Shown: positions 41,427 through 50,491 of the stretch, in pieces
Layout of the letters: each line of letters opens with the position of its first letter
Position numbering within the stretch: position 1 is the first letter of the stretch
Assembly (NCBI GenBank): GCA_016182845.1
Contig: JACPFT010000012.1
Span: 186,001 to 250,000 of the forward strand
Reading direction: 5' to 3'
Length of the DNA: 64,000 bases
From: Gammaproteobacteria bacterium
GTDB lineage: Bacteria; Pseudomonadota; Gammaproteobacteria; Enterobacterales; Permianibacteraceae
Program-made: the position numbers and the translations under genes
Notes under the pieces: generated by a model
Databases searched by the model: none
The model's input: only the letters and a program-made list of their open reading frames with translations
Told to the model about the DNA's origin: nothing

Positions 41427-41728
41427 CAGCTCCAGCTCACCGTCTTGTCGTGGGCGACCACCAGGGCGACGAAACCGGCATCGTCGATGCACGCGATCCC
41501 GTCCATGAGCTTGTCCGAAAGCCCCCGCGCCCGCACATCGGCTTCCAGCACATACAGGCGCAAGTCCACGCCCTGGGACTTGAGGCGCTGCGCAGCCATG
41601 GAGCCCGCGACGGCCGCCACCACCGCATCCTCGATGAGCAGGACCGCCGCGCCCGGCGCGGCCAGGCGCAGACAGGCATTGAGTGCATCGGACTGATAGG
41701 GCGAGCGGTTGACCAGGTGCAAAGTCAT
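41426..41728 (-). CDS. tusB: Sulfur relay protein TusB (DsrH family)
   Basis: 100 residues of the DsrH/TusB family (TLHLVNRSPYQSDALNACLR, ...LLIEDAVVAA). It forms the heterohexameric TusBCD complex that relays sulfur from TusA to TusE. It lies between tusC (one base gap) and tusE (one-base overlap). Confidence 0.9.
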   Translation of the reverse strand: MTLHLVNRSPYQSDALNACLRLAAPGAAVLLIEDAVVAAVAGSMAAQRLKSQGVDLRLYVLEADVRARGLSDKLMDGIACIDDAGFVALVVAHDKTVSWS

Positions 41729-41729
41729 C

Positions 41730-42086
41730 TCAAAATCCCAACACTACATCTTGGGCCTCGATAAGCGCCCGAATCGCTGGTAGATCCAGGACTTCCACCG
41801 GCATCAGCATATCCTCGACACGCAAGCCGCGCTGCGCCAGGGCGCCTGCATCCACGTAGATCCGCTCCACATCGTAAAGCGGCAGGCTGGCGAAACTGGC
41901 CGAGGCGTCCTTCAGCCCCAGGGCATCGGACTGGCCCTTGGCCAGCAGGAACACGCCGTCGCCCAGAAACAACAGGCTGACCTCCTGGTCGAAGGCGGCC
42001 GCCACGAAGGCGGCGTCCAGGCCCTCGCGGCCGGCGCTGCTGCCATAGGGCCCGTGGCGATGAATGAACAGCACGCGCTTGGCCAT
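41730..42086 (-). CDS. tusC: Sulfur relay protein TusC (DsrF family)
   Basis: 118 residues of the DsrF/TusC family (RVLFIHRHGPYGSSAGREGL, AAAFDQEVSLLFLGDGVFLL). It is a structural subunit of TusBCD. Its start overlaps the tusD stop by one base, so the four genes tusDCBE are one operon. Confidence 0.92.
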   Translation of the reverse strand: MAKRVLFIHRHGPYGSSAGREGLDAAFVAAAFDQEVSLLFLGDGVFLLAKGQSDALGLKDASASFASLPLYDVERIYVDAGALAQRGLRVEDMLMPVEVLDLPAIRALIEAQDVVLGF

Positions 42087-42475
42087 CAGCCGAACTCCAC
42101 CACGCGGTCCGCCTCGATCAGCGATTCCACCAGTTGACCCAGGCCGCTGAGCTCGAAGCCCGGCGCGAGGTTATGCCCGTCCCGTTCCCAGCGCTCGGCC
42201 TCTTCGGCATTGAGCACGCCCCGGCGCAGGGCCGCCGCGACGCAGACCACCAACTCCACGCCATTCAGCTCGGCAAAAGCCCGCCAGCGCGCGCCCAGGT
42301 CGACCTCATCGGCCGGTAGCGCCGGCAGCCAGCTCCCCGCCAGGACGCCGTCCCGGTAGAAAAACACCCGCGACACCGCATGCCCGCCGGCCACGGCCGC
42401 GCAGGCGAAGCGGTAGGCCGTGTCCTGGGACTGGCCGGCGTGGGGACTGGCATTGACGAGCAGGGCGAAGCGCAT
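42086..42475 (-). CDS. tusD: Sulfurtransferase TusD (DsrE family)
   Basis: 129 residues. The active-site cysteine is in VELVVCVAAALRRGV, at the position used by TusD to accept sulfur from TusA. The N-terminus MRFALLVNASPHAGQSQDTA is typical. First gene of tusDCBE, separated from yccA by a terminator. No tusA or iscS is in the window. Confidence 0.95.
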   Translation of the reverse strand: MRFALLVNASPHAGQSQDTAYRFACAAVAGGHAVSRVFFYRDGVLAGSWLPALPADEVDLGARWRAFAELNGVELVVCVAAALRRGVLNAEEAERWERDGHNLAPGFELSGLGQLVESLIEADRVVEFG

Positions 42476-42523
42476 GGAAAGGACCGCGAGGAGAGTGCGC
42501 GAATTGTAGGTAAGACCGGACCA

Positions 42524-42552
42524 AGAAAAAAGCCCCGCGTCGCGAGGCTTTT
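42524..42552 (-). terminator. Terminator of yccA
   Basis: On the minus strand AAAAAGCCTCGCG and CGCGGGGCTTTTTT pair with one mismatch, ending in T's. It lies 20 bases after the yccA stop and before tusD, so the two are probably separate transcripts. Confidence 0.8.
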
Positions 42553-42571
42553 TGTCTGGACTCGAACCGGC

Positions 42572-43234
42572 TTAGTCGTCGCTGGCAAAACCCAGCAACT
42601 GCAGCATGGTGGTGAACAAATTGTAGATGTCCAGATACAGGGCCACCGTGGCGCGGATGTAATTGGTCTCGCCGCCGTGGATGATGCGGCTGGTGTCGAA
42701 CAGGATGAGGCCGGAGAACACCAGCATGCTGATGCAGGCCAGACCCAGCTGGGCGGCGCTGCTGCCCACGAAGATATTGATGAGGCCGCCCAGGACCAGG
42801 ATGATGAGGCCGGCGAACAGGAAGCCGCCCATGAAGGAAAAATCCTTCTTGGTGGTCAGGGCATAGCCGGACAGGCCGAGGAAGACCACGCCCGTGCCGC
42901 CCAGGGCCTGCATGACGATGCCGGCGCCGTGCAAGGCGGTGTAGGCGCTCAGGATCGGGCCGAGGGCGAAGCCCATCAGGCCGGTGAAGCCGAAGATCGC
43001 CCAGATCCCCTTGCCGCTATCGGCGGTGCGGTGCACCACGAAGAGCATGGCGAAGGCCGCGATGATGCAGACGATGTAGGCGACGAAACCCAGATTCAGG
43101 GTCATGGAGATGGCGGCAGTGAGGGCACTGAACAACAGCGTCATGGACAACAGCCAGTAGGTGTTGCGCAGAACCTTATTGACCTCCAGGGTACTGGTCT
43201 GGCCGCGACTCAGGGTTGAGACGTTGTAATCCAT
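42572..43234 (-). CDS. yccA: Bax inhibitor-1/YccA family membrane protein
   Basis: 220 residues with seven predicted membrane helices (for example MTLLFSALTAAISMTLNLGF, IIAAFAMLFVVH, ILGLINIFV-type segments) and the family motif near the end (ALYLDIYNLFTTMLQLLGF). In E. coli YccA is a modulator of FtsH proteolysis and lies next to tusE, as the tus genes do here. In this window YccA, ClpA/S and SohB are all linked to proteolysis. Calcium-leak activity is known only for other members. Confidence 0.93.
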   Translation of the reverse strand: MDYNVSTLSRGQTSTLEVNKVLRNTYWLLSMTLLFSALTAAISMTLNLGFVAYIVCIIAAFAMLFVVHRTADSGKGIWAIFGFTGLMGFALGPILSAYTALHGAGIVMQALGGTGVVFLGLSGYALTTKKDFSFMGGFLFAGLIILVLGGLINIFVGSSAAQLGLACISMLVFSGLILFDTSRIIHGGETNYIRATVALYLDIYNLFTTMLQLLGFASDD

Positions 43235-43356
43235 GGTTCACTCCTCGACTCAAAAACGCGAAATCTGTTTGCCCAGTATAGAGGGCTTGGGTGCAGAAAA
43301 GTTCCTGCCGAAACAAATTCTTAACAAATCGACTCGGCGAGCGGCCGGCTTACTGG

Positions 43357-44388
43357 CTACTGAAATTGCCGTAAGCTCAGCCAGCCCCAGGCCCGGGTCG
43401 CCAGGGAAGCCATGCTGCCCTCGACCTGGCTGGTCAGCTTCTTGGTCCAGTGCTTATGGGGCTTGAATTCAACGGAAAACACCTGGCGCTCCGCTGCCCA
43501 GCGCACCAGCAGATCGTCGCTGGTGGCCAGCTCGTCGACCAGCCCCAGCTCCAGGGCCTGGGAGCCATACCAGTGCTCGCCGGTGGCCACGCGCTCCAGG
43601 CTCAGGCCAGGCCGGTTGTCGCGGATAAAGTGCTTGAACAGGGCATGGGCCTCTTCCAGCTCCTCCTTGAACTTCTCGCGGGCCTTGTCGGTGTTTTCCC
43701 CCAACACGGTCAGGGTGCGCTTGAACTCGCCGGCCGTGTGCAGCTCGATATCCACGTCGTGCTTCTTCAGCAGCCGGTTGAAATTGGGTAGCTGGGCCAC
43801 GACGCCGATGGAACCGAGTACGGCAAAAGGCGCGGCGACGACGTGTTCCGCGACGCAAGCCATCATGTAGCCGCCGCTGGCCGCCACCTTGTCCACGGCC
43901 ACGGTCAGCTTCAGACCCTGATCGCGCAAGCGCCGCAACTGGGAGGCCGCCAAGCCGTAGCTGTGCACCAACCCGCCTGCGCTCTCCAGCCGAACCAAGA
44001 CCGGATCGCCGGCCCTGGCCACCGCCAGGATAGCCGTTACTTCCTCGCGCAGACACTCCACCGCCGAGGCGCGCATATCGCCCTTGAAGCTCAGCACATA
44101 GCCGCGCGCCGGATGATCCTCGGACTTCGATAGCTTGTCCTTCAGCTTGGCCTGCTTTTTCTCCTGCTTCTGCTCGCGCTTGAAAGCCTCTTTGGGCCAC
44201 ACCGCCTCGCGCATGTGGTCGCGCAGATGTTTCAGGCGTTCGCTGAGATCATGCACTTGAACCGTACCCGCCCCCTCCCCTTCGCTATGACGGCGGCTCG
44301 CGGCCATCAGGGCCATGACCGCCCCGATGGCCAGGACCACGGTCAGGGTCTTGGCCAGGAACAATCCATAGTCGGACAAAAACTCCAT
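43357..44388 (-). CDS. sohB: Probable inner-membrane protease SohB
   Basis: 343 residues of peptidase family S49. An N-terminal membrane anchor (LFLAKTLTVVLAIGAVMALM) is followed by the SppA-like domain. The serine nucleophile lies in KVAASGGYMMACVAEHVVAA and a downstream lysine-containing helix completes the dyad; GSIGVVAQLPNF is conserved. The start at 44388 is chosen because the anchor begins there. It follows the terminator of the lipase gene, so it probably has its own promoter. Confidence 0.94.
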   Translation of the reverse strand: MEFLSDYGLFLAKTLTVVLAIGAVMALMAASRRHSEGEGAGTVQVHDLSERLKHLRDHMREAVWPKEAFKREQKQEKKQAKLKDKLSKSEDHPARGYVLSFKGDMRASAVECLREEVTAILAVARAGDPVLVRLESAGGLVHSYGLAASQLRRLRDQGLKLTVAVDKVAASGGYMMACVAEHVVAAPFAVLGSIGVVAQLPNFNRLLKKHDVDIELHTAGEFKRTLTVLGENTDKAREKFKEELEEAHALFKHFIRDNRPGLSLERVATGEHWYGSQALELGLVDELATSDDLLVRWAAERQVFSVEFKPHKHWTKKLTSQVEGSMASLATRAWGWLSLRQFQ

Positions 44389-44428
44389 GCTGGATACTCT
44401 TGCTCTTCGATAGGACGATATAAAAACG

Positions 44429-44456
44429 AAAAAGCCCTTGCGAGGCAAGGGCTTTT
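44429..44456 (-). terminator. Terminator of the VolA-like lipase gene
   Basis: AAAAGCCCTTGC and GCAAGGGCTTTT (44430-44441 and 44445-44456, loop GAG) form a perfect 12-base stem, followed on the minus strand by T-rich sequence. Confidence 0.93.
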
Positions 44457-44475
44457 CCGTGTGCCTGATGCTTAC

Positions 44476-46779
44476 TTAAGGCTTAACGATGGGGCTGTTG
44501 ACCACCTGGACTGCCGTGCCTGCCGTCTTCAGGAAGGAAACCATCTGGGTCTGCATTTCGGCCGTCACCGTACCGGATGGGTCCAGTTTGGCATCAGGAG
44601 CCAGCAGCGAGCCATGAGCCCCGGCCAAGAAGCGCACCGCGCCACGCACACCGGATGGGTTGGCGGTCGTAGCCGAAATCGTGCCGAGGTTCAGTGCCGA
44701 GATCAGCGGCTCGGTGCCGCCCAGCGGGCCATCGGTGAAGACCGTGTAGGGCAGATCCAGGTTGCCGGTCAGCGGATTGACCGCGACGGTGCTGCGTGCC
44801 GTCACGCTGTTGGGAATGACCAAGTCGGACGGGCTGTTGTTGAAGCCTCCCACGACCTCGTGGACCAGCACCGGGAAGCCGCGGGCCACGCTGGCAGCGG
44901 CCGTATTAACCGGATCACCACTGTCCACAACGGTCTGGGCTGCGAACAGGAAGCTCTCGTAGTCTTCCGTGCCTGCCACGACACCGTTGGCGGCGAGACC
45001 GGCGCGGATGCGCGGACCGAAACCGGCAGAACCGTCCAAGAGACGCGAAAGGCCGCCGCCCGGCACGGACAGCATCGCCGCCTTGATGCGAGGTTCAAAG
45101 CCGGCAAAGTTCACGCCGGCGATCGAGCCCAGAGACTGGCCTACGAAATAGATCCTGTCGGCATCGAAATCTACGCCGCCGCCATCGTAGTCCAGGGTCG
45201 TCACCACGCGGCTCAGAGAGAACAAGTCGGCTGCCGCTTGCCGCAGGTTGTCGCGGGTGTTCAAGAAGTTGGAGAGGTTGATGAACCAGGCGCCGGAGGC
45301 GTCGGGGTTGCCGTCCGGCGTCCCCAAGGCCCCGGTGGTGTTGTTCATTAGATCCAAACCGAAGGTTCGTTCGCGCAGTGGCCCATTAGCGTCACCGGTG
45401 GAATAGCCTTGGAACAAGGCGCCGGCAGACGCACCTAGGCCGTGCATTGGCTGATCGATGGCGACCGTTGCGAAACACTGGCTGGCCAGAGTGCCGGACA
45501 GTGCGAACATGTCCGCGCGGTTGCGGGTGATGCCGTGCTGGAAGATGACCACCGGATAGGGCTTGGCGCAATCGGGAACACTGGCCATGGGCACAGACAT
45601 CAGCAGGGGAACGCTCTCGTCTCCCGTCTTGGCCGGCAGTTTGTTGGCATAGGACAGGTTGGTGCCAAGCGGGTTCGGGCTGCCATTGGGAAGCGTAGGC
45701 GAGGCCTGCCAGAATGAAGCAATGACGGCAGGATCGACGACGCTGTCGTTCAGCACCGGGTTCGGGGCCACCGTGGCACCCTTCAGGAAATACGGCAGGG
45801 TCAGCTGGCCAGCGTAGATCATCGCTGCCGACGCATTGGGCGCTGCGCTTGCGGGAGGGGGCAACAGATTCTGCGGCGCAACCGGCGCCACGAGAACCGT
45901 GGGGTTGGCTCCAGGGCTATTGATGAATGCACGCGTCGTCGCCAAGACCTCGTTGACCGACTGCACGGTGAACACATAGGAAGCAATGATGTCGGCCGGC
46001 ACGATGCCTTTGCTGGCTGCGGCGGCCTCCTGAGCATTGACCGCCAGTTGCAGGTTGCGCGCGGCACCAGCCGGCAGCGGCGCGACCTGTTTGACGACAC
46101 CATAGGTCGCGTCGGCAATCACTGCATTGCCCTTGTTATCCTTGGCTCCATTGGTCACGACGACCATGTAGCTGGCCTGGGGACTGAGCGGCTTGAGCGG
46201 GAAGACGCGGACGGTCATCCCGGTCTTGTCGTCGCTTGCGGCACTAATCTTGTAATCGGTGTTGGCTTCCAACTCCGACTCGATGCCGGTCACCAGGCCC
46301 GACGGCGCCTTGATGCCGGGGGCGACTTCGGGACGATTGAGGCTAACTTTGAAGATGCGCAGCGTGCTGCCGCCGGCCACCGAAGCGGCATCCAACTTGA
46401 TGCTGCTGTCGACATTGGAGAACTTGATGATGAAAGGCGCAGTGGCCGACCAGCCGTCCAGGCGGCTCAGTTGATCGCGGATGGCCTGTTTGCTGGACGA
46501 ATAGGCCGGCGTTCCAAAGCAGGGCTGCTCGGAGGTCCGCGCCGGCGGGGTGTTCAAGGTCAGATCATTAGAGCCAGAGAACAGGATATCGTTCGGGGTG
46601 GGTACGGAATAACCATCGCAGTTGGCATCCTCGGACTCGAAGACCAGCTTGGTGCGCGCAACGCTGCCGGAACCGGGAGGAACAATGGGCTCCGCCGGAC
46701 CATCGCTACCGCCGCCACCGCCGCAAGCGGTCAGAGCCAAGCTGCTGAGTACAGCGAGTCCGATAACATTCATCTTCAT
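44476..46779 (-). CDS. VolA/Pla-1-type surface-exposed lipase lipoprotein
   Basis: 767 residues. A lipobox LTAC (Cys19) followed by a Gly-rich spacer (GGGGGSDG) marks a lipoprotein, possibly surface exposed. N-terminal Ig-like lipase domain (PNDILFSGSNDLTLNTPPAR) precedes an alpha/beta-hydrolase domain with oxyanion region FQHGITRNRADM and nucleophile elbow VGQSLGSIAG (Ser549). These features match the VolA/Pla-1/cef lysophospholipase family that scavenges fatty acids. GGGAG precedes the ATG. fadR at 52.8 kb would control downstream fatty-acid use; I see no direct regulatory link. Confidence 0.88.
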   Translation of the reverse strand: MKMNVIGLAVLSSLALTACGGGGGSDGPAEPIVPPGSGSVARTKLVFESEDANCDGYSVPTPNDILFSGSNDLTLNTPPARTSEQPCFGTPAYSSSKQAIRDQLSRLDGWSATAPFIIKFSNVDSSIKLDAASVAGGSTLRIFKVSLNRPEVAPGIKAPSGLVTGIESELEANTDYKISAASDDKTGMTVRVFPLKPLSPQASYMVVVTNGAKDNKGNAVIADATYGVVKQVAPLPAGAARNLQLAVNAQEAAAASKGIVPADIIASYVFTVQSVNEVLATTRAFINSPGANPTVLVAPVAPQNLLPPPASAAPNASAAMIYAGQLTLPYFLKGATVAPNPVLNDSVVDPAVIASFWQASPTLPNGSPNPLGTNLSYANKLPAKTGDESVPLLMSVPMASVPDCAKPYPVVIFQHGITRNRADMFALSGTLASQCFATVAIDQPMHGLGASAGALFQGYSTGDANGPLRERTFGLDLMNNTTGALGTPDGNPDASGAWFINLSNFLNTRDNLRQAAADLFSLSRVVTTLDYDGGGVDFDADRIYFVGQSLGSIAGVNFAGFEPRIKAAMLSVPGGGLSRLLDGSAGFGPRIRAGLAANGVVAGTEDYESFLFAAQTVVDSGDPVNTAAASVARGFPVLVHEVVGGFNNSPSDLVIPNSVTARSTVAVNPLTGNLDLPYTVFTDGPLGGTEPLISALNLGTISATTANPSGVRGAVRFLAGAHGSLLAPDAKLDPSGTVTAEMQTQMVSFLKTAGTAVQVVNSPIVKP

Positions 46780-47257
46780 TATGTGATTCTCCCGATCAGC
46801 CGTTTTTTCTTATCTTGCGTAGCAGCATGAAGCGACGCAGCCATGCGCGGTGACACCGATTCCCGCGAGCCGCTCGCCATCAGCAGAAGTGGCGACCCGC
46901 CCGGTACAGGGTTTCGGCAATCCTACTGGTCCGGGAAGAGCCTGGCAAGTCCACCGACCAGTTGCCTTTTTCTGGTCAGCATGCCGGCTGCAGCCGACAT
47001 TGCACTGCAACAACGCAACAGCCCCCAGCGAAGCAGACCGTGGCTTGCACCCCGTTAGCATGCGAAAAAAGACTGGCTTCGCGCTTTATTTCCCTATTCC
47101 AGAACTATGCTTGTAACCAAGGACCTTTCTTAGAATTTTCAATGAGGTCCACGGTACACTCAGGGGTATGCCGCGAATTGAACAGACTTTCCGTACCGCC
47201 GAACGCCACGGCGGACCTCCGGTCCAAGCATAGCGGGATTTCAAAAGGGAGAGCGTC
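46780..47257. other. Divergent intergenic region between lipase and prkA
   Basis: 478 bases with no supportable gene. It must hold promoters for both flanking genes, but I see no convincing -35/-10 pair. A 12-base palindrome CGGCTGCAGCCG is at 46985-46996. The plus-strand end is A/T-richer (47060-47150). I looked for a c-di-GMP riboswitch and did not find its conserved blocks. Confidence 0.5.
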
Positions 47258-49180
47258 ATGAGTATCTTCAGTCACTTCCAACAACGCTACGAAGAAGCGA
47301 AAGAGGAGGAGTACAGCCTTCAGGAATACCTGGAACTCTGCAAAAGCCAGCGCGCCGCATATGCCAATGCCGCCGAGCGAATGCTCATGGCAATCGGTGA
47401 TCCCGAACTCCTCGACACCGCCAAAGAGCCGCGCATGTCCCGCCTGTTTTCCAACAAGGTCATCGCCCGTTACCCGGCCTTCGAAGAATTCTATGGCATG
47501 GAGGAGTCGATAGAACAAATCGTGGCCTACTTCAAGCATGCCGCCCAAGGTCTGGAAGAGAAGAAGCAGATTCTGTACTTGCTGGGCCCAGTCGGCGGCG
47601 GCAAGTCGTCCCTGGCCGAGAAGCTCAAGAAGCTGATGGAGAAAATGCCCATCTATTGCTTGAAGGGTTCACCGGTCTTCGAGACGCCCCTCAGCCTGTT
47701 CACCCCGGAGGAAGATGGTCCGATCCTGGAGCGCGAATACGGGATCCCGAACCGCTATGTCAGGACCATTATGTCGCCTTGGGCGGTCAAGCGCCTGCAT
47801 GAATTCGGCGGTGACGTCACCAAGTTCCGCGTCGCCAAGCTAAGACCATCCGTGCTCAATCAAATCGGCATCGCGAAAACCGAACCGGGCGATGAGAACA
47901 ACCAAGACATCTCGTCCCTGGTCGGCAAGGTCGATATCCGCAAGCTGGAAAGCTTTTCCCAGAACGATCCGGACGCTTACAGCTATTCCGGCGCGCTCTG
48001 CCGCTCAAACCAGGGCTTGATGGAGTTCGTGGAAATGTTCAAGGCGCCGATCAAGGTGCTGCATCCGCTGCTGACCGCGACTCAGGAGGGCAATTACAAC
48101 GGAACCGAGGGCATCTCTTCCCTGCCCTTCGAAGGCATCATCCTGGCTCACTCCAACGAGTCCGAATGGCTGAGCTTCAAGCATAATAAGAATAATGAAG
48201 CCTTCCTGGACCGTGTGTACATCGTCAAGGTCCCCTATTGTCTGCGCGTGTCCGAGGAGGTTCATATCTACCAGAAGCTGCTGAAGAGCAGTTCGCTGGA
48301 CAAGGCACCCTGCGCCCCCGGAACAATGGAGATGCTGGCTCAGTTCTCCATCCTGTCGCGCATCAAGGTCCCGGAAAACTCCAGCATCTACTCCAAGATG
48401 CGGGTCTACGACGGAGAAAGCCTCAAGGACATCGACCCCAAGGCCAAGTCCTATCAGGAGTACCGCGACTTTGCCGGCGTCGACGAAGGCATGAATGGCC
48501 TATCCACCCGCTTCGCATTCAAGATCCTATCGCGCGTATTCAACTTCGACCACTCGGAAATCGCCGCCAATCCAGTGCATTTGCTTTATGTGCTGGAACA
48601 GCAAATCGACCGCGAGCAGTTCCCTGCGGAGATTCATGATCGCTACCTGGAGCATATCAAGGGCTTCCTGGTTCCCCGTTATGTCGAATTCATCGGCAAG
48701 GAAATACAGACTGCCTACCTCGAATCCTACTCGGAATACGGTCAAAACCTGTTCGATCGCTATGTGCTCTATGCCGATTTCTGGATTCAGGACCAGGAAT
48801 TCCGCGATCCAGAAACCGGCGAAGTATTCAGCCGCCAGTCACTCAATGATGAGCTGGAAAAGATAGAAAAGCCGGCAGGCATCTCCAACCCCAAGGACTT
48901 CCGCAACGAAGTCGTCAACTTCGTCCTGCGCGCGCGGGCCAATAACGGCGGGAAGAATCCGCCCTGGACCAGCTACGAGAAGCTACGTACGGTTATCGAA
49001 AAGAAGATGTTCTCCAATACCGAAGAGTTGCTGCCGGTCATCTCCTTCAATGCCAAGGCATCGATCGATGACAAGAAGAAGCACGAAGACTTTGTCAACC
49101 GCATGATGTCCAAGGGATATACCCAGAAGCAGGTTCGCTTGCTCTGCGAGTGGTATTTGCGGGTCAGGAAATCATCCTGA
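47258..49180 (+). CDS. prkA: PrkA/YeaG serine protein kinase
   Basis: 640 residues, the YeaG length. The AAA-type P-loop GPVGGGKSSLAEKLKKLMEK is near residue 110 and the characteristic PrkA C-terminal kinase-like domain follows (HDRYLEHIKGFLVPRYVEF region). PrkA/YeaG is a stationary-phase and nitrogen-stress protein in E. coli. GGGAGAG before the ATG is a good ribosome binding site. It heads the conserved operon prkA-yeaH-spoVR; all three start close together here (51 bases, then a four-base overlap). Confidence 0.96.
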   Translation: MSIFSHFQQRYEEAKEEEYSLQEYLELCKSQRAAYANAAERMLMAIGDPELLDTAKEPRMSRLFSNKVIARYPAFEEFYGMEESIEQIVAYFKHAAQGLEEKKQILYLLGPVGGGKSSLAEKLKKLMEKMPIYCLKGSPVFETPLSLFTPEEDGPILEREYGIPNRYVRTIMSPWAVKRLHEFGGDVTKFRVAKLRPSVLNQIGIAKTEPGDENNQDISSLVGKVDIRKLESFSQNDPDAYSYSGALCRSNQGLMEFVEMFKAPIKVLHPLLTATQEGNYNGTEGISSLPFEGIILAHSNESEWLSFKHNKNNEAFLDRVYIVKVPYCLRVSEEVHIYQKLLKSSSLDKAPCAPGTMEMLAQFSILSRIKVPENSSIYSKMRVYDGESLKDIDPKAKSYQEYRDFAGVDEGMNGLSTRFAFKILSRVFNFDHSEIAANPVHLLYVLEQQIDREQFPAEIHDRYLEHIKGFLVPRYVEFIGKEIQTAYLESYSEYGQNLFDRYVLYADFWIQDQEFRDPETGEVFSRQSLNDELEKIEKPAGISNPKDFRNEVVNFVLRARANNGGKNPPWTSYEKLRTVIEKKMFSNTEELLPVISFNAKASIDDKKKHEDFVNRMMSKGYTQKQVRLLCEWYLRVRKSS

Positions 49181-49231
49181 GGGGCGTGGTGACGGCTCGC
49201 CCATCCGCCCCTCGGCATACAGGATGACACC

Positions 49232-50491
49232 ATGACGCAGTTCATCGACCGCAGGTTGAACGCCAAGAACAAAAGTGCTGTCAACCGACAGCGCTTTATT
49301 CGGCGTTACAAGGAACAGATAAAAAAGGCCATCGCCGATTCCATTAGCGACCGGTCGATCACCGATCTGGATAATGGTGAACAAGTCTCCATTCCCACTC
49401 GGGACATTCGCGAACCAAACTTCCATAACGGTCCTGGCGGTCGTCGTGACATGGTTCATCCAGGCAACAAGGAGTTTGTACGGGGCGATCGGATTAAGCG
49501 CCCGTCCGGCGGAGGCGGCGGCGGCTCCCAAGCCAGCAACACCGGCGAGGGCGTGGATGATTTCGCCTTCACCATTTCCAAAGAGGAGTACATCGCCTTA
49601 CTATTCGATGATCTGGAGCTTCCCAACCTGGAACGGAACCAGCTGAAAAAGATCATAAACTACAAAAATGTCAGGGCCGGATTTGTGTCCGAGGGAAACC
49701 CTTCCAGCCTAAGCGTCATTCGCTCGATGAAAAACGCCTATGCACGGCGTATCGCCATGACAAGTGGTAGTCGGGCTGAGCTAGTTGAGCTAAAACAAGA
49801 GCTGGATAACCTGGCTAGCGACGATCCCATCAGCGAGGATCGGCGCAAGGAAATCCTTCTGCGCATGGACGAGCTGGAGGCGAAAATTAGCAAGACGCCA
49901 TTCCTAGACACCTTCGACCTGCGCTTCCACAACTACATCAAACAGCCGATTCCGACGACCCAAGCTGTCATGTTCTGCATCATGGATGTCTCCGGCTCCA
50001 TGGATCAGGCTACCAAGGATATGGCCAAACGCTTTTTTATCCTGCTGTATCTGTTCCTGACTAAGACCTACAAGGATGTAGAGGTCGTCTTCATCCGCCA
50101 TCACACCCAAGCCAAGGAAGTCGATGAGCATGAGTTCTTTTATTCTCAGGAAACCGGCGGAACCATCGTATCCAGCGCCTTGAACCTGATGGATGAAATC
50201 ATTCAGGACCGCTACCCGGCTCACCAATGGAACATCTACGCCGCCCAAGCTTCCGACGGCGACAATTGGAGCGATGACTCTCCGGTCTGCCATGAAATCT
50301 TGAATGAAAAAATTCTACCCCTGGTCCGCTATTTCGCCTACATCGAAATAACCACTCGCAACCACCAAAGCCTATGGGAAAATTACCAACAACTGACGGA
50401 ATCTCACAAATCCTTCGCGATGCAGCACATTCAAACCCAAGCGGATATCTACCCCGTATTCAGGGAACTATTCAAAAGGCAGAAGGCATGA
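49232..50491 (+). CDS. yeaH: YeaH/DUF444 family vWA-like protein
   Basis: 419 residues. The C-terminal half has a von Willebrand A-like MIDAS motif ([20 protein letters not shown]) and the N-terminal half is basic ([19 protein letters not shown]) with a Gly/Ser linker. The UPF0229/YeaH family always accompanies PrkA and SpoVR but has no established biochemical role. Its stop overlaps the spoVR start (ATGA). Confidence 0.93.
   Translation: MTQFIDRRLNAKNKSAVNRQRFIRRYKEQIKKAIADSISDRSITDLDNGEQVSIPTRDIREPNFHNGPGGRRDMVHPGNKEFVRGDRIKRPSGGGGGGSQASNTGEGVDDFAFTISKEEYIALLFDDLELPNLERNQLKKIINYKNVRAGFVSEGNPSSLSVIRSMKNAYARRIAMTSGSRAELVELKQELDNLASDDPISEDRRKEILLRMDELEAKISKTPFLDTFDLRFHNYIKQPIPTTQAVMFCIMDVSGSMDQATKDMAKRFFILLYLFLTKTYKDVEVVFIRHHTQAKEVDEHEFFYSQETGGTIVSSALNLMDEIIQDRYPAHQWNIYAAQASDGDNWSDDSPVCHEILNEKILPLVRYFAYIEITTRNHQSLWENYQQLTESHKSFAMQHIQTQADIYPVFRELFKRQKA

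Noticed and set aside
41091-42475. Dissimilatory sulfur oxidation (dsrEFHC) cluster
   Set aside because: The DsrC-like protein lacks the second catalytic cysteine and no dsrAB is present; it is a tus operon.
46780-47257. c-di-GMP or other riboswitch in the lipase/prkA leaders
   Set aside because: Conserved riboswitch blocks such as GGGACGCAAAGC are not present on either strand.
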